From contig QEUW01000066.1 in NCBI GenBank assembly GCA_003577005.1, positions 1-24,586 on the forward strand: DNA of 24,586 nt, in the 5' to 3' direction. Source of the DNA: Chloroflexota bacterium. GTDB taxonomy: Bacteria > Chloroflexota > Anaerolineae > Caldilineales > Caldilineaceae. The notes under the pieces are model-generated. The model searched no databases and was not told where the DNA came from. It worked only from the letters and a program-made list of their open reading frames with translations. A program made the translations under genes and the position numbers. Positions 15,380-22,855 of this stretch are shown here, in pieces (within the stretch, counting starts at the first letter, position 1; each line of letters opens with the position of its first letter).

Positions 15380-16520
15380 CAGATCTCTCCTTTCACACTG
15401 GTGGTTGTCAAGAACAGGGTTTCTGCATGGCGAATACCGGCTCAATGACAGGGCTCACTGTGGCGGTGTGGAGCCAGCAACCGACAGATGAATCAAGTAT
15501 AAACAGAAGTGGCGCATGGGGAAGCTCTCCCTGTGTGATGCGTTGTGCAACCGCCAACACGAACCCATTGGGAGCAGGGACAGCAAAACATATAGGTTAC
15601 ATCAGCCCCTCCTTCCTCAGGCCTATTGGTTGCCTGATAGCGCCGGCCGACCAAGCTGGTAAAGAGCGGTAAGAGCCGATAAAAGAAACTGTGAACTTTT
15701 CTTGTGACCGGTTTTTCCACCGATCAAGCGAGAGGTAGATGAGATATTGCCTCTGCGTACGAGGCAATCTGCGCGGAACAAGACATAAGTATAGCGATAT
15801 CTTAAAGGCTGTCAAACAGGAAAAATCTCCGGAGGGTGCGTCCAGGGGATTAGGGACGAGGAGGTGACAGTCATTGGGCGTTAGCGTATATGGCAAAGAG
15901 GCTGGGCTACGGCGCCCAGGGCCTGTCACCTGGGGCGCAAAAATTGCGGACGAACCCATCTCTGGACGCTAACCCTAGCCATTGCGTTTCCATTGACCTT
16001 TGCCAGAGCCGCACCGCACTTCTGGCAAGGTTGAAATGGCACCAGACCCTGGGTATCCTCCGCCTCTGGTTGCCCTCGCAGCTTGCAGGATATAAAGATA
16101 GTGTACCTTATTATAGATACAAGGTATATAGAATGTCTCGACAGTCTGAGCTAAGATAGTTGCAATACGAAGTTGCGTGTCCGAGTCGTGACCGCAAAAA
16201 AGTACACGACAAAAGGGAGGTCCAGAGAAGAAGTCACAGCTGCTCCCCGCCATGAGTGAGCGGCTGTTGTTCGTGACCCGAAACTAGAGCCTCGGCGTTG
16301 GCTATGGTGGATTGGGTCTATCCCTCATGTTCACCTGATGAATCCTTGGTCGTGTTCTCTTTGTCCCTGTGTGTTCTTGCTACGTGGGCTGTGCTTCCTG
16401 CTCGTACTCAGCATCCAACCATGAGAGCACTTCGCCCAAACACTTCGTTTTTTGAAACTGGTCAGCGCGCGCCGGGCACGTCGCCGCCTGCTGGCCGGCT
16501 TGTTGAGAAGGAGAAACTCC
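15380..16520. other. Long divergent intergenic region
   Basis: About 1.14 kb without a credible gene, between the binding-protein operon (minus) and the PRC-barrel lipoprotein (plus). On the minus strand a TATACT (complement of 15496-15501) about 115 bases upstream of the binding-protein gene is a possible -10. AGGTGACAGTC (15862-15872) with TGTCACCT (15924-15931) is an imperfect copy of the hairpin at 22594-22626, and GTTAGCGT/ACGCTAAC arms flank this area. An AT-rich block lies at 16088-16136. A minus-strand frame with a CxxC pair (about 16150-15947) lacks a start. No riboswitch was recognised. Confidence 0.4.
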
Positions 16521-18041
16521 ATGATCATACCAAACTATAAGGTTCTGTGGCTGTTGTCAGTCTTTCTTACGTTGAGCCTGTTGCTTGCAGCCTGCGGAGA
16601 TGATGAGCCTGCGCCTGCTGCGGTGGACGGTGCGGCAACACCCACCGCTGTGGTGGAGCAAGAACCTGCCGCACCAGCAGACACACCTGTGTCGGCTGAA
16701 GAGGATGTTGAAGAACCAACTGAAACCGATACCCTCACTGAGACCGATATTCTCACCGAGGCAGTCGATGCCGCTGGCGCGACAGACATAACCGGAACAG
16801 CAGAAACCGCGACAGATACGCTTATAACACAGGATGTGGAGGTGATTACCGGCACCCAATTGATCACCGGGACGGAAATCACAACCGATGTGATTGTCAC
16901 AACTGAAACTGTCGTGCTCGAACAACAGTTGATCACTACCGTCATCACGGCAACCGATATCGTGACCGACGTGACCCAAATGACCGATCAGGAGACGGAA
17001 ACAGAGAGCGAGCTTATCACCGAGACGGTGCAGTTGACACCTGAAACGGGGGCAGGCGCTGCTGCCGTAGAAATCGAAATAACTCCCGCCACTCCTACGC
17101 CATCACCGACGGTTGTGGTCCGGGTGACCGAGGTGGTGACCGATACAGAGATCGTCACTGAAACTGTGGAGATTACGGCCACAGCCACACCGCCGGCGGG
17201 CCGTACACCCACCCCCGCCGCCGGCCAGACAGTCACCGATACAGAGGCCGCAGCGGTGGCCGTCGTCTTTGTTGGCATCGAAGGCGCTGCCGAAAACCAG
17301 CTCCGGGCCTCAACCCTGCTCGGCTATAATTTTGAAAACGTCAACGGTGAGGTCAGCGGCGAGATCGAAGATCTGCTGGTCGACATCACTAACGGGCGCG
17401 TCGTCTACGCTCTGCTCGAGTATGGTGGTATCCTCGATATCGGCGACACCCAGGTGGCAGCGCCGCTCAGCGCCTTTGCCTGGGGGGCTGACGGCGAACT
17501 GGTGCTCAACTTCGAGGAGTCACAACTGGAAAACCTTCCTGAACTCGGCAGTGACTGGCCGAACTTTGGCGACGCCAGCTGGGACGACGCCCTGAGCGAC
17601 TTCTGGCAGGAGTTGGGCTTTGATACAGGGCCGGAAATCGAGGAGGTGTCCAACAACATCGTGCGGGCCTCTGACCTGATGGGCCATCCCGTTAGCGATA
17701 TGGGTTTTGGCGCCGGAACGCTGGAAGACATGATTGTTTCCCTGGGGGAGGGCCGGGTCAAGTACCTGCTGCTCTCGTTTGCAGATGCGACCGAATTCGG
17801 GAATGAGTGGGTAGCGGTGCCGTTCAGCGCCTTTGATGCGACCATCGCCGACGGCCAACTTACCTTTACCACCGAGTTTGACCCAACCGTGCTCGACCAA
17901 TCACCGCGGATCAACCCCAACGTGTTGGGCCAGGACGGTGTGCTCGACCCAACCGTCGATGAGGTGTTGACCGACTACTGGGAAGGGGCCGGCTATCCGA
18001 CGACGGTTGACAATCAAGGCCAACAGAACAACGGCAATTAA
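16521..18041 (+). CDS. Lipoprotein with Thr-rich stalk and two PRC-barrel domains
   Basis: A 506-residue surface lipoprotein. Residues 1-25 are a lipoprotein signal with lipobox LAAC (Cys25). Residues ~30-245 are low-complexity, rich in Thr, Glu, Asp, Val and Ile, with repeated TET/TDT/ITGT units and later TPTPSP-like pieces, suggesting an extended, perhaps O-glycosylated stalk. Residues ~257-335 (LRASTLLGYNFENVNGEVSGEIEDLLVD) and ~377-455 (IVRASDLMGHPVSD...GTLEDMIVSLGEGRVKYLLL) are two PRC-barrel domains, beta-barrels known from photosynthetic reaction-centre subunit H and RimM; they bind partners rather than catalyse. The C-terminus is polar (NQGQQNNGN). Start: ATG 16521, with AAGGAG seven bases upstream. 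It is followed by a hairpin at 18064-18100 and appears monocistronic. The cellular role is unknown. Confidence 0.85.
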   Translation: MIIPNYKVLWLLSVFLTLSLLLAACGDDEPAPAAVDGAATPTAVVEQEPAAPADTPVSAEEDVEEPTETDTLTETDILTEAVDAAGATDITGTAETATDTLITQDVEVITGTQLITGTEITTDVIVTTETVVLEQQLITTVITATDIVTDVTQMTDQETETESELITETVQLTPETGAGAAAVEIEITPATPTPSPTVVVRVTEVVTDTEIVTETVEITATATPPAGRTPTPAAGQTVTDTEAAAVAVVFVGIEGAAENQLRASTLLGYNFENVNGEVSGEIEDLLVDITNGRVVYALLEYGGILDIGDTQVAAPLSAFAWGADGELVLNFEESQLENLPELGSDWPNFGDASWDDALSDFWQELGFDTGPEIEEVSNNIVRASDLMGHPVSDMGFGAGTLEDMIVSLGEGRVKYLLLSFADATEFGNEWVAVPFSAFDATIADGQLTFTTEFDPTVLDQSPRINPNVLGQDGVLDPTVDEVLTDYWEGAGYPTTVDNQGQQNNGN

Positions 18042-18063
18042 CCTCTGCTGGCGCTTTCCTCCA

Positions 18064-18100
18064 ACAGAGCTGCCAGGTCTTCAAGATCTGGCAGCTCTGT
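18064..18100. terminator. Hairpin at the 3' end of the PRC-barrel lipoprotein gene
   Basis: ACAGAGCTGCCAG (18064-18076) is perfectly inverted at 18088-18100, and four further inner pairs (one G-T) leave a three-base loop. It lies 22 bases past the stop. No T-run follows on the plus strand, so it may be an mRNA-stabilising or repeat-family hairpin rather than a classical terminator. It also lies downstream of the minus-strand remnant at 18135. Confidence 0.6.
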
Positions 18101-18134
18101 GCCAACTACATTGGCTACATTGGCTAGGAGTAGT

Positions 18135-18419
18135 TTAATTCACTGCTTCCTCTTGCCGCACGCGAAACATGACATAATGGGATTCAGGGCGGGCTGGATT
18201 GCTGATCAGAATCAGCGACCCGCGCCACTGTTCGTCGTGCTGCACCGTCGCCCACGTGCTCCAGGCGACGATATCTTCTGTGTACTCCGCCTCGAATTGC
18301 CAATCTGCGGCGGTTAGCTGTTCGTTGAGAGCGGCAAACAACTCGGCAAGCGGTACGGTCGTTTCCAGATCCGTACCACTTTTATCCCGCCCTTTGTTAC
18401 AGCTACCTGACTTACGCAC
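18135..18419 (-). pseudogene. C-terminal remnant of a small uncharacterised domain protein
   Basis: About 94 codons read as real protein: TTVPLAELFAALNEQLTAAD, WQFEAEYTEDIVAWSTWATV, then WRGSLILISNP and ESHYVMFRVRQEEA before the TAA. This resembles a small alpha/beta module I associate with the C-termini of Chloroflexota hypothetical proteins; no function is known. There is no good start: a GTG at 18419 overlaps the peptidase stop by eight bases and has no ribosome binding site, and further upstream the frame only mirrors the peptidase gene. Either the front of the gene was lost when the peptidase gene arrived, or it is a short gene coupled to the peptidase. The former seems more likely. Confidence 0.45.
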
Positions 18420-19548
18420 AAAAGGCCCGCGCAACCCCCAGGTAAATCTCGGCGCAGGCGGCCACGCTGGGTAGATCGACCCACTCCTCGACAGCGTGGG
18501 CCCCGGTCCCCACGGGGCCAAAGAGCACAGTGGGGATGCCGGCCGCGGTCAGCGTCGCTGCATCGGTCCAGTAGGGTGCGCCAGCGAGGGGGGGCGTTTG
18601 GGGCAAGACCTGGCTCGCCGCGTCGAGTAGCGTGCGCACAATCGGGGCGTCTTCGGGCGTGGCCATGGGCGGGCAGTCGAGCAGACGGCGCACCGTGGCC
18701 CGAAAAGCGGGGTCGCGCTGCTGAAGCTGTTCGACCAATGCCACCAGTTGCGCCTCGACGATCTTCGGTGTCTCGCCGGGGATCGTGCGCCGCTCCACCG
18801 ATAGAACACAACGCTGTGGGTAACTGGAGAGCTCCTGCCCACCCTGGATGAGCGAGGCATGGAGCGAGCCGCTGCCCAGCCGTGGGTGGGTGGGCTGGCC
18901 GCGCAAGTTCTGGCCGAGCTGCTCCAGCGCCACCAGGAAGTGACCCATTTTGGCAATGGCATCCACACCCAACTCTGGTCGCGAACCATGAGCCGCCACA
19001 CCATGCGTCTCCACTTCGAGCCAGACAAAACCCTTGTGCGCGATGATCAGCTGCAACTCGGTCGGCTCGGCGATGATAGCGGCGTCGGCCCGATAGCGCC
19101 GGGCCAGATCCATGGTGCCCAATCCGGCGTATTCCTCATCGATCACGGCAGTAAAGATTATATCTCCGCGCAGATTGTGCTGTGCAGCCCGTGCGGTCGC
19201 CACCATACAGGCGGCCAGCCCGGCCTTCATATCGTAAGCGCCGCGGCCATAGAGCCGGTCGCTGCTGCGCCGTGGGGTAAAGGGCTGGTCCATGCCCGTG
19301 ACGCCCACCGTATCGGTGTGGCCGTTGAGGATCAACGTTTTGCCGCCTCCTGCGCCGCGGGCAATGCCGACCACGTTGGGCCGGCCCGGGCGCACCTCGT
19401 GTTGGTGGACTTCCAGCCCGGCCCGCTCTAGCCAGCCGGCAATGTAGCCGGCTACCTCCCCTTCGCCGGGGGCGCCGGGAACCAGGTCGGGGTTGATCGA
19501 GTTGATAGCGACCAGGTCGCATAAAAGCCGTTCTACTTCGTTTTGCAT
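18412..19548 (-). CDS. M20-family metallopeptidase/deacylase (ArgE/DapE/CPG2 type)
   Basis: A 378-residue cytosolic zinc hydrolase that removes acyl or amino-acid groups from small amides. Metal ligands of the family are visible: His77 and Asp79 region in LNGHTDTVG, Asp106 in GAYDMKAG, the Glu138-Glu139 pair in IDEEYAGLG, Glu161 in AEPTELQL, and the late His in GTGAHAVEEWVDL. The dimerisation lid starts at HKGFVWLEVETHGVAAHGSRP. Start: the second Met (19548) was chosen because GGGGGAGG lies nine bases upstream, whereas it abuts the first ATG (19557) directly. Substrate is open: N-acetylornithine, succinyl-diaminopimelate and peptides are all possible in this family. The stop overlaps the possible GTG of the downstream remnant. 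Confidence 0.9.
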   Translation of the reverse strand: MQNEVERLLCDLVAINSINPDLVPGAPGEGEVAGYIAGWLERAGLEVHQHEVRPGRPNVVGIARGAGGGKTLILNGHTDTVGVTGMDQPFTPRRSSDRLYGRGAYDMKAGLAACMVATARAAQHNLRGDIIFTAVIDEEYAGLGTMDLARRYRADAAIIAEPTELQLIIAHKGFVWLEVETHGVAAHGSRPELGVDAIAKMGHFLVALEQLGQNLRGQPTHPRLGSGSLHASLIQGGQELSSYPQRCVLSVERRTIPGETPKIVEAQLVALVEQLQQRDPAFRATVRRLLDCPPMATPEDAPIVRTLLDAASQVLPQTPPLAGAPYWTDAATLTAAGIPTVLFGPVGTGAHAVEEWVDLPSVAACAEIYLGVARAFCA

Positions 19549-19589
19549 AACGTCCATCCTCCCCCGGTCGAGCCGGAACTAAAACGGAA

Positions 19590-19636
19590 CACAGAGCACA
19601 CAGAGGAAGCCAAAGTATCTCTCTGTGTGCTCTGTG
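19590..19636. repeat. 16-bp inverted repeat of CACAGAG type
   Basis: CACAGAGCACACAGAG (19590-19605) is exactly inverted at 19621-19636 around a 15-base loop. It lies between the acetyltransferase stop (19673) and the peptidase start (19548), both minus strand, so it may terminate or stabilise the acetyltransferase mRNA. The low-complexity CACAGAG units continue to about 19655, including a further CTCTCTGTTCC. Confidence 0.65.
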
Positions 19637-19672
19637 ATAACTCAGTGCTCTCTGTTCCTGCCTTTATTGTTT

Positions 19673-20251
19673 TCAATCTGCTACTTTCTTACCCTCACAC
19701 CGCGCCTGCCATTCCGAAGCCAGCAGCGCGTAGAGATATTCATCGATCCATTCGCCCTTGAGCCAGAAGCTCTGTCGAAAATGACCTTCACAGCGGAATC
19801 CGACCCGTTCCAACAGCGCAACCGAGCGCTCATTGCGGCAATCGACCTGGGCAATGACGCGGTGGAGATTAAGTGTACGATACAGATATTCAAGCAGCCG
19901 CTCGACCGCTTCCGTGGCATAGCCCTGGCCCTGGTATCGGCGGGCAAAGGTGTAGCCGATCTCGGCCTGCCGCGTATCGTCGGCGCGCACCATCATGGCG
20001 CAGTCGCCGATCAGTTGGTCGGTGCTTTTGAGGGCAACGGCAAACTGGAACCACACTCCACGCGCCCCCGGCTCGCTTTTCTCCAGTTCGGCCAGAAAGG
20101 CGCGGGCGCTCGCTTCGTTCAACTGCGACCAGCTTTGGTACCGGGCCACCTCCGGGTCGCTGCGATAGGCAATGAGCGCAGGCAGGTCGTTGGCTCGAAA
20201 GCGCCGCAGCATGACCCGGCCGGCTTGAAGGAGTTCAAATTTTCGAGTCAC
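19673..20251 (-). CDS. GNAT-family acetyltransferase, RimJ/RimL-like
   Basis: A 192-residue acetyl-CoA-dependent N-acetyltransferase. The front reads LLQAGRVMLRRFRANDLPALIAYRSDPEVARYQSW, the standard opening of the RimJ/RimL group. RRYQGQGYATEAVERLLEYLY is the acetyl-CoA pyrophosphate-binding loop and helix (motif A, QGQGYA). HRVIAQVDCRNERSVALLERVGFRCEG is motif B, and the end has FWLKGEWIDEYLYALL. Known members acetylate ribosomal protein N-termini, antibiotics or small amines; the target is unknown. Start: the GTG at 20251 was chosen because the family begins a few residues before this point; the ATG at the first strand would cut it, and the longer upstream frame reads into the CPBP gene. 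It follows the CPBP gene by 38 bases, with a hairpin between. Confidence 0.85.
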   Translation of the reverse strand: MTRKFELLQAGRVMLRRFRANDLPALIAYRSDPEVARYQSWSQLNEASARAFLAELEKSEPGARGVWFQFAVALKSTDQLIGDCAMMVRADDTRQAEIGYTFARRYQGQGYATEAVERLLEYLYRTLNLHRVIAQVDCRNERSVALLERVGFRCEGHFRQSFWLKGEWIDEYLYALLASEWQARCEGKKVAD

Positions 20252-20270
20252 TGTGTTTGTCCCCGGTGGG

Positions 20271-20298
20271 GCTACGTAGCACCTTGTCCCTACGTAGC
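20271..20298. repeat. Inverted repeat GCTACGTAG between CPBP and GNAT genes
   Basis: GCTACGTAG (20271-20279) is inverted at 20290-20298 with a 10-base loop; each arm is itself nearly palindromic. The right arm overlaps the TAG stop (20290-20292) of the CPBP gene. In mRNA it would form a stem about 20 bases before the acetyltransferase start and could weaken or couple its translation. Confidence 0.55.
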
Positions 20299-21045
20299 TA
20301 CCAATGCAAAAATCCCGATCACCACAAGTCCGTTCTGTATAGCATGCAACACAATACATGGGATCACCGACCCGCTCCGTTCGCGCACCCAGGCCAGGAG
20401 CAGACCAATATAAAAGAGGCCCGGCAGCAAGAGGGGAATAAAATGGACCAGAGCAAAGATCACAGCGTTGAGGACGATACCCCAACCCACCCCCCACCGG
20501 CGCCGCAGGACAGGGTAGAGCATCCCGCGGAAAAAGAGTTCCTCGGCCACGGGCGCCACGACGGCGATCAGCAGGAGCAACAGCACCAGGTCGCGCGGGC
20601 TGAGACTCATCCCGGCGGTGATGGCCTCGATCTGCGGATTTTCAAATTCGGCGCCGGTGAAGAGCGGCACAAGCAGGGTGTTGATAAGCGCCATACCTGC
20701 CATCTGAGCAAAAAAGATGGGCGCCAGTGCCGGCCACCAGCGCCAGTCAAACCTGCGCACCCCCAGCAGTTTCCACGAGCCATTGGCCCGGCGCACGGCA
20801 AAGAGATAGACAGCCAGCAACACCAGCAGATAGAGGCCGCTAGCCACACCAAACAACAGGGGAGAACTCAGGCCGCCTACAGCGGCTGGGTCTGTCTCGC
20901 TGAGAAACAGAAAAACGCTGGCTAGAACAATCAGCACCACCCCGCCCACAAAGATGAGCAAGGCTGCCTTCATCACCTCCCGGCGACCCCACGGAGGGTT
21001 GTCCAGGATGGGATGGTCGAATGGTCGATCCTCAGAATATAGCAT
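20290..21045 (-). CDS. CPBP-family intramembrane glutamic protease (CAAX/Abi)
   Basis: A 251-residue membrane protein with about seven or eight hydrophobic segments. The catalytic EExxxR is AEELFFRG (Glu168-Glu169, Arg173). The second motif is FALVHF (His201) and the third is HAIQN (His234, Asn238), all inside membrane segments, as in Rce1-type glutamic proteases. Members process prenylated proteins in eukaryotes and act in bacteriocin immunity or signalling in bacteria; the target here is unknown. The N-terminal 25 residues are polar and cytosolic. The ATG at 21045 has only a weak AGAGAG upstream. It probably forms an operon with the acetyltransferase downstream and is divergent from the small gene at 21217. 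Confidence 0.9.
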   Translation of the reverse strand: MLYSEDRPFDHPILDNPPWGRREVMKAALLIFVGGVVLIVLASVFLFLSETDPAAVGGLSSPLLFGVASGLYLLVLLAVYLFAVRRANGSWKLLGVRRFDWRWWPALAPIFFAQMAGMALINTLLVPLFTGAEFENPQIEAITAGMSLSPRDLVLLLLLIAVVAPVAEELFFRGMLYPVLRRRWGVGWGIVLNAVIFALVHFIPLLLPGLFYIGLLLAWVRERSGSVIPCIVLHAIQNGLVVIGIFALVAT

Positions 21046-21134
21046 TGGGAAGATTCTCTCTTGCGTAGAATGCGCCGGTGGGCGTGCGCACTCTGCTTTG
21101 GTTGCTCAAAATGATCAATCAGAGCCCTGGCAAT

Positions 21135-21163
21135 TTTACACCATCTCGCCTGTATGTTAGACT
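21135..21163 (+). promoter_or_regulatory. Possible promoter of the small gene
   Basis: TTTACA (21135-21140), 17 bases, TAGACT (21158-21163). This would start transcription near 21170, about 30 bases before the ribosome binding site of the small gene. The match is moderate. Confidence 0.35.
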
Positions 21164-21216
21164 TTGCTGCGATAGTAGAATCAGTATTCCTATTTTGCCA
21201 GAAAGGAGGCGCGTCG

Positions 21217-21309
21217 ATGACAGCCCAAGTGAATACCCGGTTGGACGTCATGGTTGCCATGAGCGTCCGGGTCAACATTGACATGATGCGCCTGCTTCTC
21301 GACCGGTAG
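21217..21309 (+). CDS. Small 30-residue protein or leader peptide with perfect ribosome binding site
   Basis: A 30-codon frame starts at an ATG seven bases after AAAGGAGG (21202-21209), the best ribosome binding site in the window. It begins MTAQVNTRLDVMV and ends MMRLLLDR. It has six Met and alternating Val/Leu/Ile with Arg and Asp, so it may form an amphipathic helix; it is not a membrane segment. A terminator follows 50 bases after the stop, so promoter, gene and terminator form a compact unit. It belongs to no family I know. It could be a free small protein, a leader peptide for the tandem hairpins downstream, or an sRNA with a coding part. Confidence 0.5.
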   Translation: MTAQVNTRLDVMVAMSVRVNIDMMRLLLDR

Positions 21310-21358
21310 CTGGTTCGACGAATCTAGCTTCTCCACGTTCGATCGACTGGTCCAGTTG

Positions 21359-21389
21359 AGCCGCGGGTGTATCGGTCCCGTGGCTTTTT
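21359..21389 (+). terminator. Rho-independent terminator T1 after the small gene
   Basis: AGCCGCGGG (21359-21367) pairs with CCCGTGGCT (21377-21385) with one G-T wobble and a nine-base loop, followed by TTTTT (21385-21389). It is nearly the same hairpin as T2 about 105 bases downstream. Confidence 0.8.
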
Positions 21390-21464
21390 GTATTGGCGCA
21401 CGAATGCGCCGGTGCGCTTGCTGTACTCAGGAGAACGTTGGGTGCAGCCTGAGCTGCATTTTCA

Positions 21465-21497
21465 AGCCACGGGAGGGTTGTACACCCGTGGCTTTTT
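21465..21497 (+). terminator. Rho-independent terminator T2, near-copy of T1
   Basis: AGCCACGGG (21465-21473) is perfectly inverted as CCCGTGGCT (21485-21493) with an 11-base loop and TTTTT (21493-21497). The 3' arm and T-run are identical to those of T1. Between them lie a GGCGCA/TGCGCC hairpin with a CGAA loop (21395-21410) and GCAG/CTGC and CTCAGG/CCTGAG pairs, so 21390-21497 could be a second small RNA or a leader for the kinase gene that starts 70 bases later. Confidence 0.8.
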
Positions 21498-21567
21498 CTA
21501 TGGGTCACGGGTGAGCAAGGTGTAATATCTAAATCGTAGCAACCTGTTCAACAGAGGAACACCAACC

Positions 21568-22581
21568 GTGATGACAACTGACTCGCATATCGACGAGCTC
21601 TACACCGACGAGTACGATTATTATCTGGAAAAGTTCGGACTGGCGGAGGACGAACCTCGCCAGAGCAAGACCAACAAGCCCAAGCTGACGCACAAGCAAA
21701 AGAAGGCGCAGCAACAGATCATCGCTACGCTGGCCGAAACCTCCGGCTTAGAGGCCGGTTTTACGACCACCTATAAGCCAGCGCGTTTTGAAACCTGGTG
21801 GCTGCTCGAATCGTTGCAACCCTTCTATAACCGGCTGCTGATCAACGATGTCCTCAGCCGCGTCAAGGGTGGCAAAGAGGCCAACGTCTATCTCTGCCAG
21901 GCCGACCCGGCCACAGGTCTGGATTGGCTGGCCGCTAAGGTCTACCGGCCGCGCAGTATGCGCAACCTGCGCAACGACCGCATGTACCGCGAGGGGCGTG
22001 AACTGGCCGTCAGCGTCAGCGGCGTCAACCGCCGGCGCGATAGCCGTATGGCGCGCGCGCTAAAAAAGAAGACCGATTTTGGCGCCGAAATTGCCCACTC
22101 TTCGTGGATCCTGCATGAACAAGGCGCGCTCGACAAGCTGCACGAGGCCGGCGGCGCTGTCCCCAAGCCCATTGCCGTGGGTGACAACGCCCTGCTCATG
22201 AGCTACGTGGGCGACCGCAACCGTCCAGCGCCACCGCTACAAGAGGTGACACTGGAAAGCCATGAGGTCGAACCGCTCTTTCATGAAGTCATGCGCAACA
22301 TCGAACTCATGCTCCAACACGGCATGATCCACGGCGACCTTTCGGCCTACAATATTCTGTACTGGCAGGGCAAGGTGACACTCATCGACTTCCCACAGGT
22401 GACGATGAGCCTGACCAACCCCAATGCGTACGCCATCCTGCGCCGCGATGTGCAGCGGGTGTGCGAATACTTTGCAGCGCAAGGGCTGGCGCGCGAGCCC
22501 TACCCCATCGCCGACCGGCTTTGGTGGCGTCACGTGGGTATCGAACCGGTGCGCCGCCTGCCAGAGCCTGAACAGCGGTGA
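21568..22581 (+). CDS. RIO1-family serine kinase/ATPase
   Basis: A 337-residue RIO-type protein kinase. The ATP loop is GGKEANVYLC (101-110), the RIO version of the glycine loop. Lys124 in LAAKVYRPRS is the ATP-binding lysine. The catalytic loop is IHGDLSAYNILY (Asp257, Asn262), and the metal site is LIDFPQ (Asp274), diagnostic of RIO1-like kinases. A charged N-terminal region (residues 1-60, KPKLTHKQKKAQQQ) precedes the kinase. In eukaryotes and archaea RIO1 acts in small-subunit ribosome maturation; bacterial members are less studied. Start: the GTG at 21568 lies ten bases after GAGG; the next codon, ATG 21571, is also possible. It is alone on the plus strand and ended by the terminator at 22658-22695. 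Confidence 0.9.
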   Translation: MMTTDSHIDELYTDEYDYYLEKFGLAEDEPRQSKTNKPKLTHKQKKAQQQIIATLAETSGLEAGFTTTYKPARFETWWLLESLQPFYNRLLINDVLSRVKGGKEANVYLCQADPATGLDWLAAKVYRPRSMRNLRNDRMYREGRELAVSVSGVNRRRDSRMARALKKKTDFGAEIAHSSWILHEQGALDKLHEAGGAVPKPIAVGDNALLMSYVGDRNRPAPPLQEVTLESHEVEPLFHEVMRNIELMLQHGMIHGDLSAYNILYWQGKVTLIDFPQVTMSLTNPNAYAILRRDVQRVCEYFAAQGLAREPYPIADRLWWRHVGIEPVRRLPEPEQR

Positions 22582-22593
22582 GCGGCCCCGGCA

Positions 22594-22626
22594 AGGTGAC
22601 AGTCGCCGCTGAGGCGACTGTCACCT
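22594..22626. repeat. 14-bp perfect hairpin of the AGGTGACAGTC family
   Basis: AGGTGACAGTCGCC (22594-22607) is exactly inverted at 22613-22626 around a five-base loop, 12 bases after the kinase stop. An 11-base copy of one arm (AGGTGACAGTC) recurs at 15862-15872. There is no T-run; the actual terminator follows at 22658. Confidence 0.7.
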
Positions 22627-22657
22627 CCATCCATCAGCTAGCTGCACACGTCCCGAC

Positions 22658-22695
22658 AACGTGCCCGGCATTTCCAAAAATGCGGGCACGTTTTT
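22658..22695 (+). terminator. Rho-independent terminator of the RIO kinase gene
   Basis: AACGTGCCC (22658-22666) pairs with GGGCACGTT (22684-22692), and after one bulged G, GCATTT (22668-22673) pairs with AAATGC (22678-22683). A CCAA loop closes the stem and TTTTT (22691-22695) follows. It lies 77 bases past the kinase stop. Confidence 0.88.
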
Positions 22696-22776
22696 CCTCA
22701 CCGACTCCGCTTTGCCATCTGCGCCGCCCGTTGATATGATCTTTAAGAAGCTGTTGAAAAGAGGAATTGCCGCCTT

Positions 22777-22841
22777 GGTGCGTTGCACGCCCAGCGTGCG
22801 ATGCACCTGGAAGGCTGTCTTCGCCGAAAGGTGCATCGCAC
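22777..22841. repeat. GTGCGATGCAC-family hairpin repeat
   Basis: GTGCGATGCACCT (22796-22808) is exactly inverted at 22829-22841 around a 20-base loop, preceded by a related GGTGCGTTGCACG. The arm is the same GTGCGATGCAC unit found four times inside the MITE-like element at 9160-9312. No terminal inverted repeats like those of that element flank it here. Confidence 0.65.
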
Positions 22842-22855
22842 CGGTTGTCAGCTTC

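Noticed and set aside
15947..16153. Minus-strand frame with a CxxC pair (PCQKCGAAL), zinc-ribbon-like
   Set aside because: About 70 codons with no start codon near the front, no second CxxC and no ribosome binding site; probably chance.
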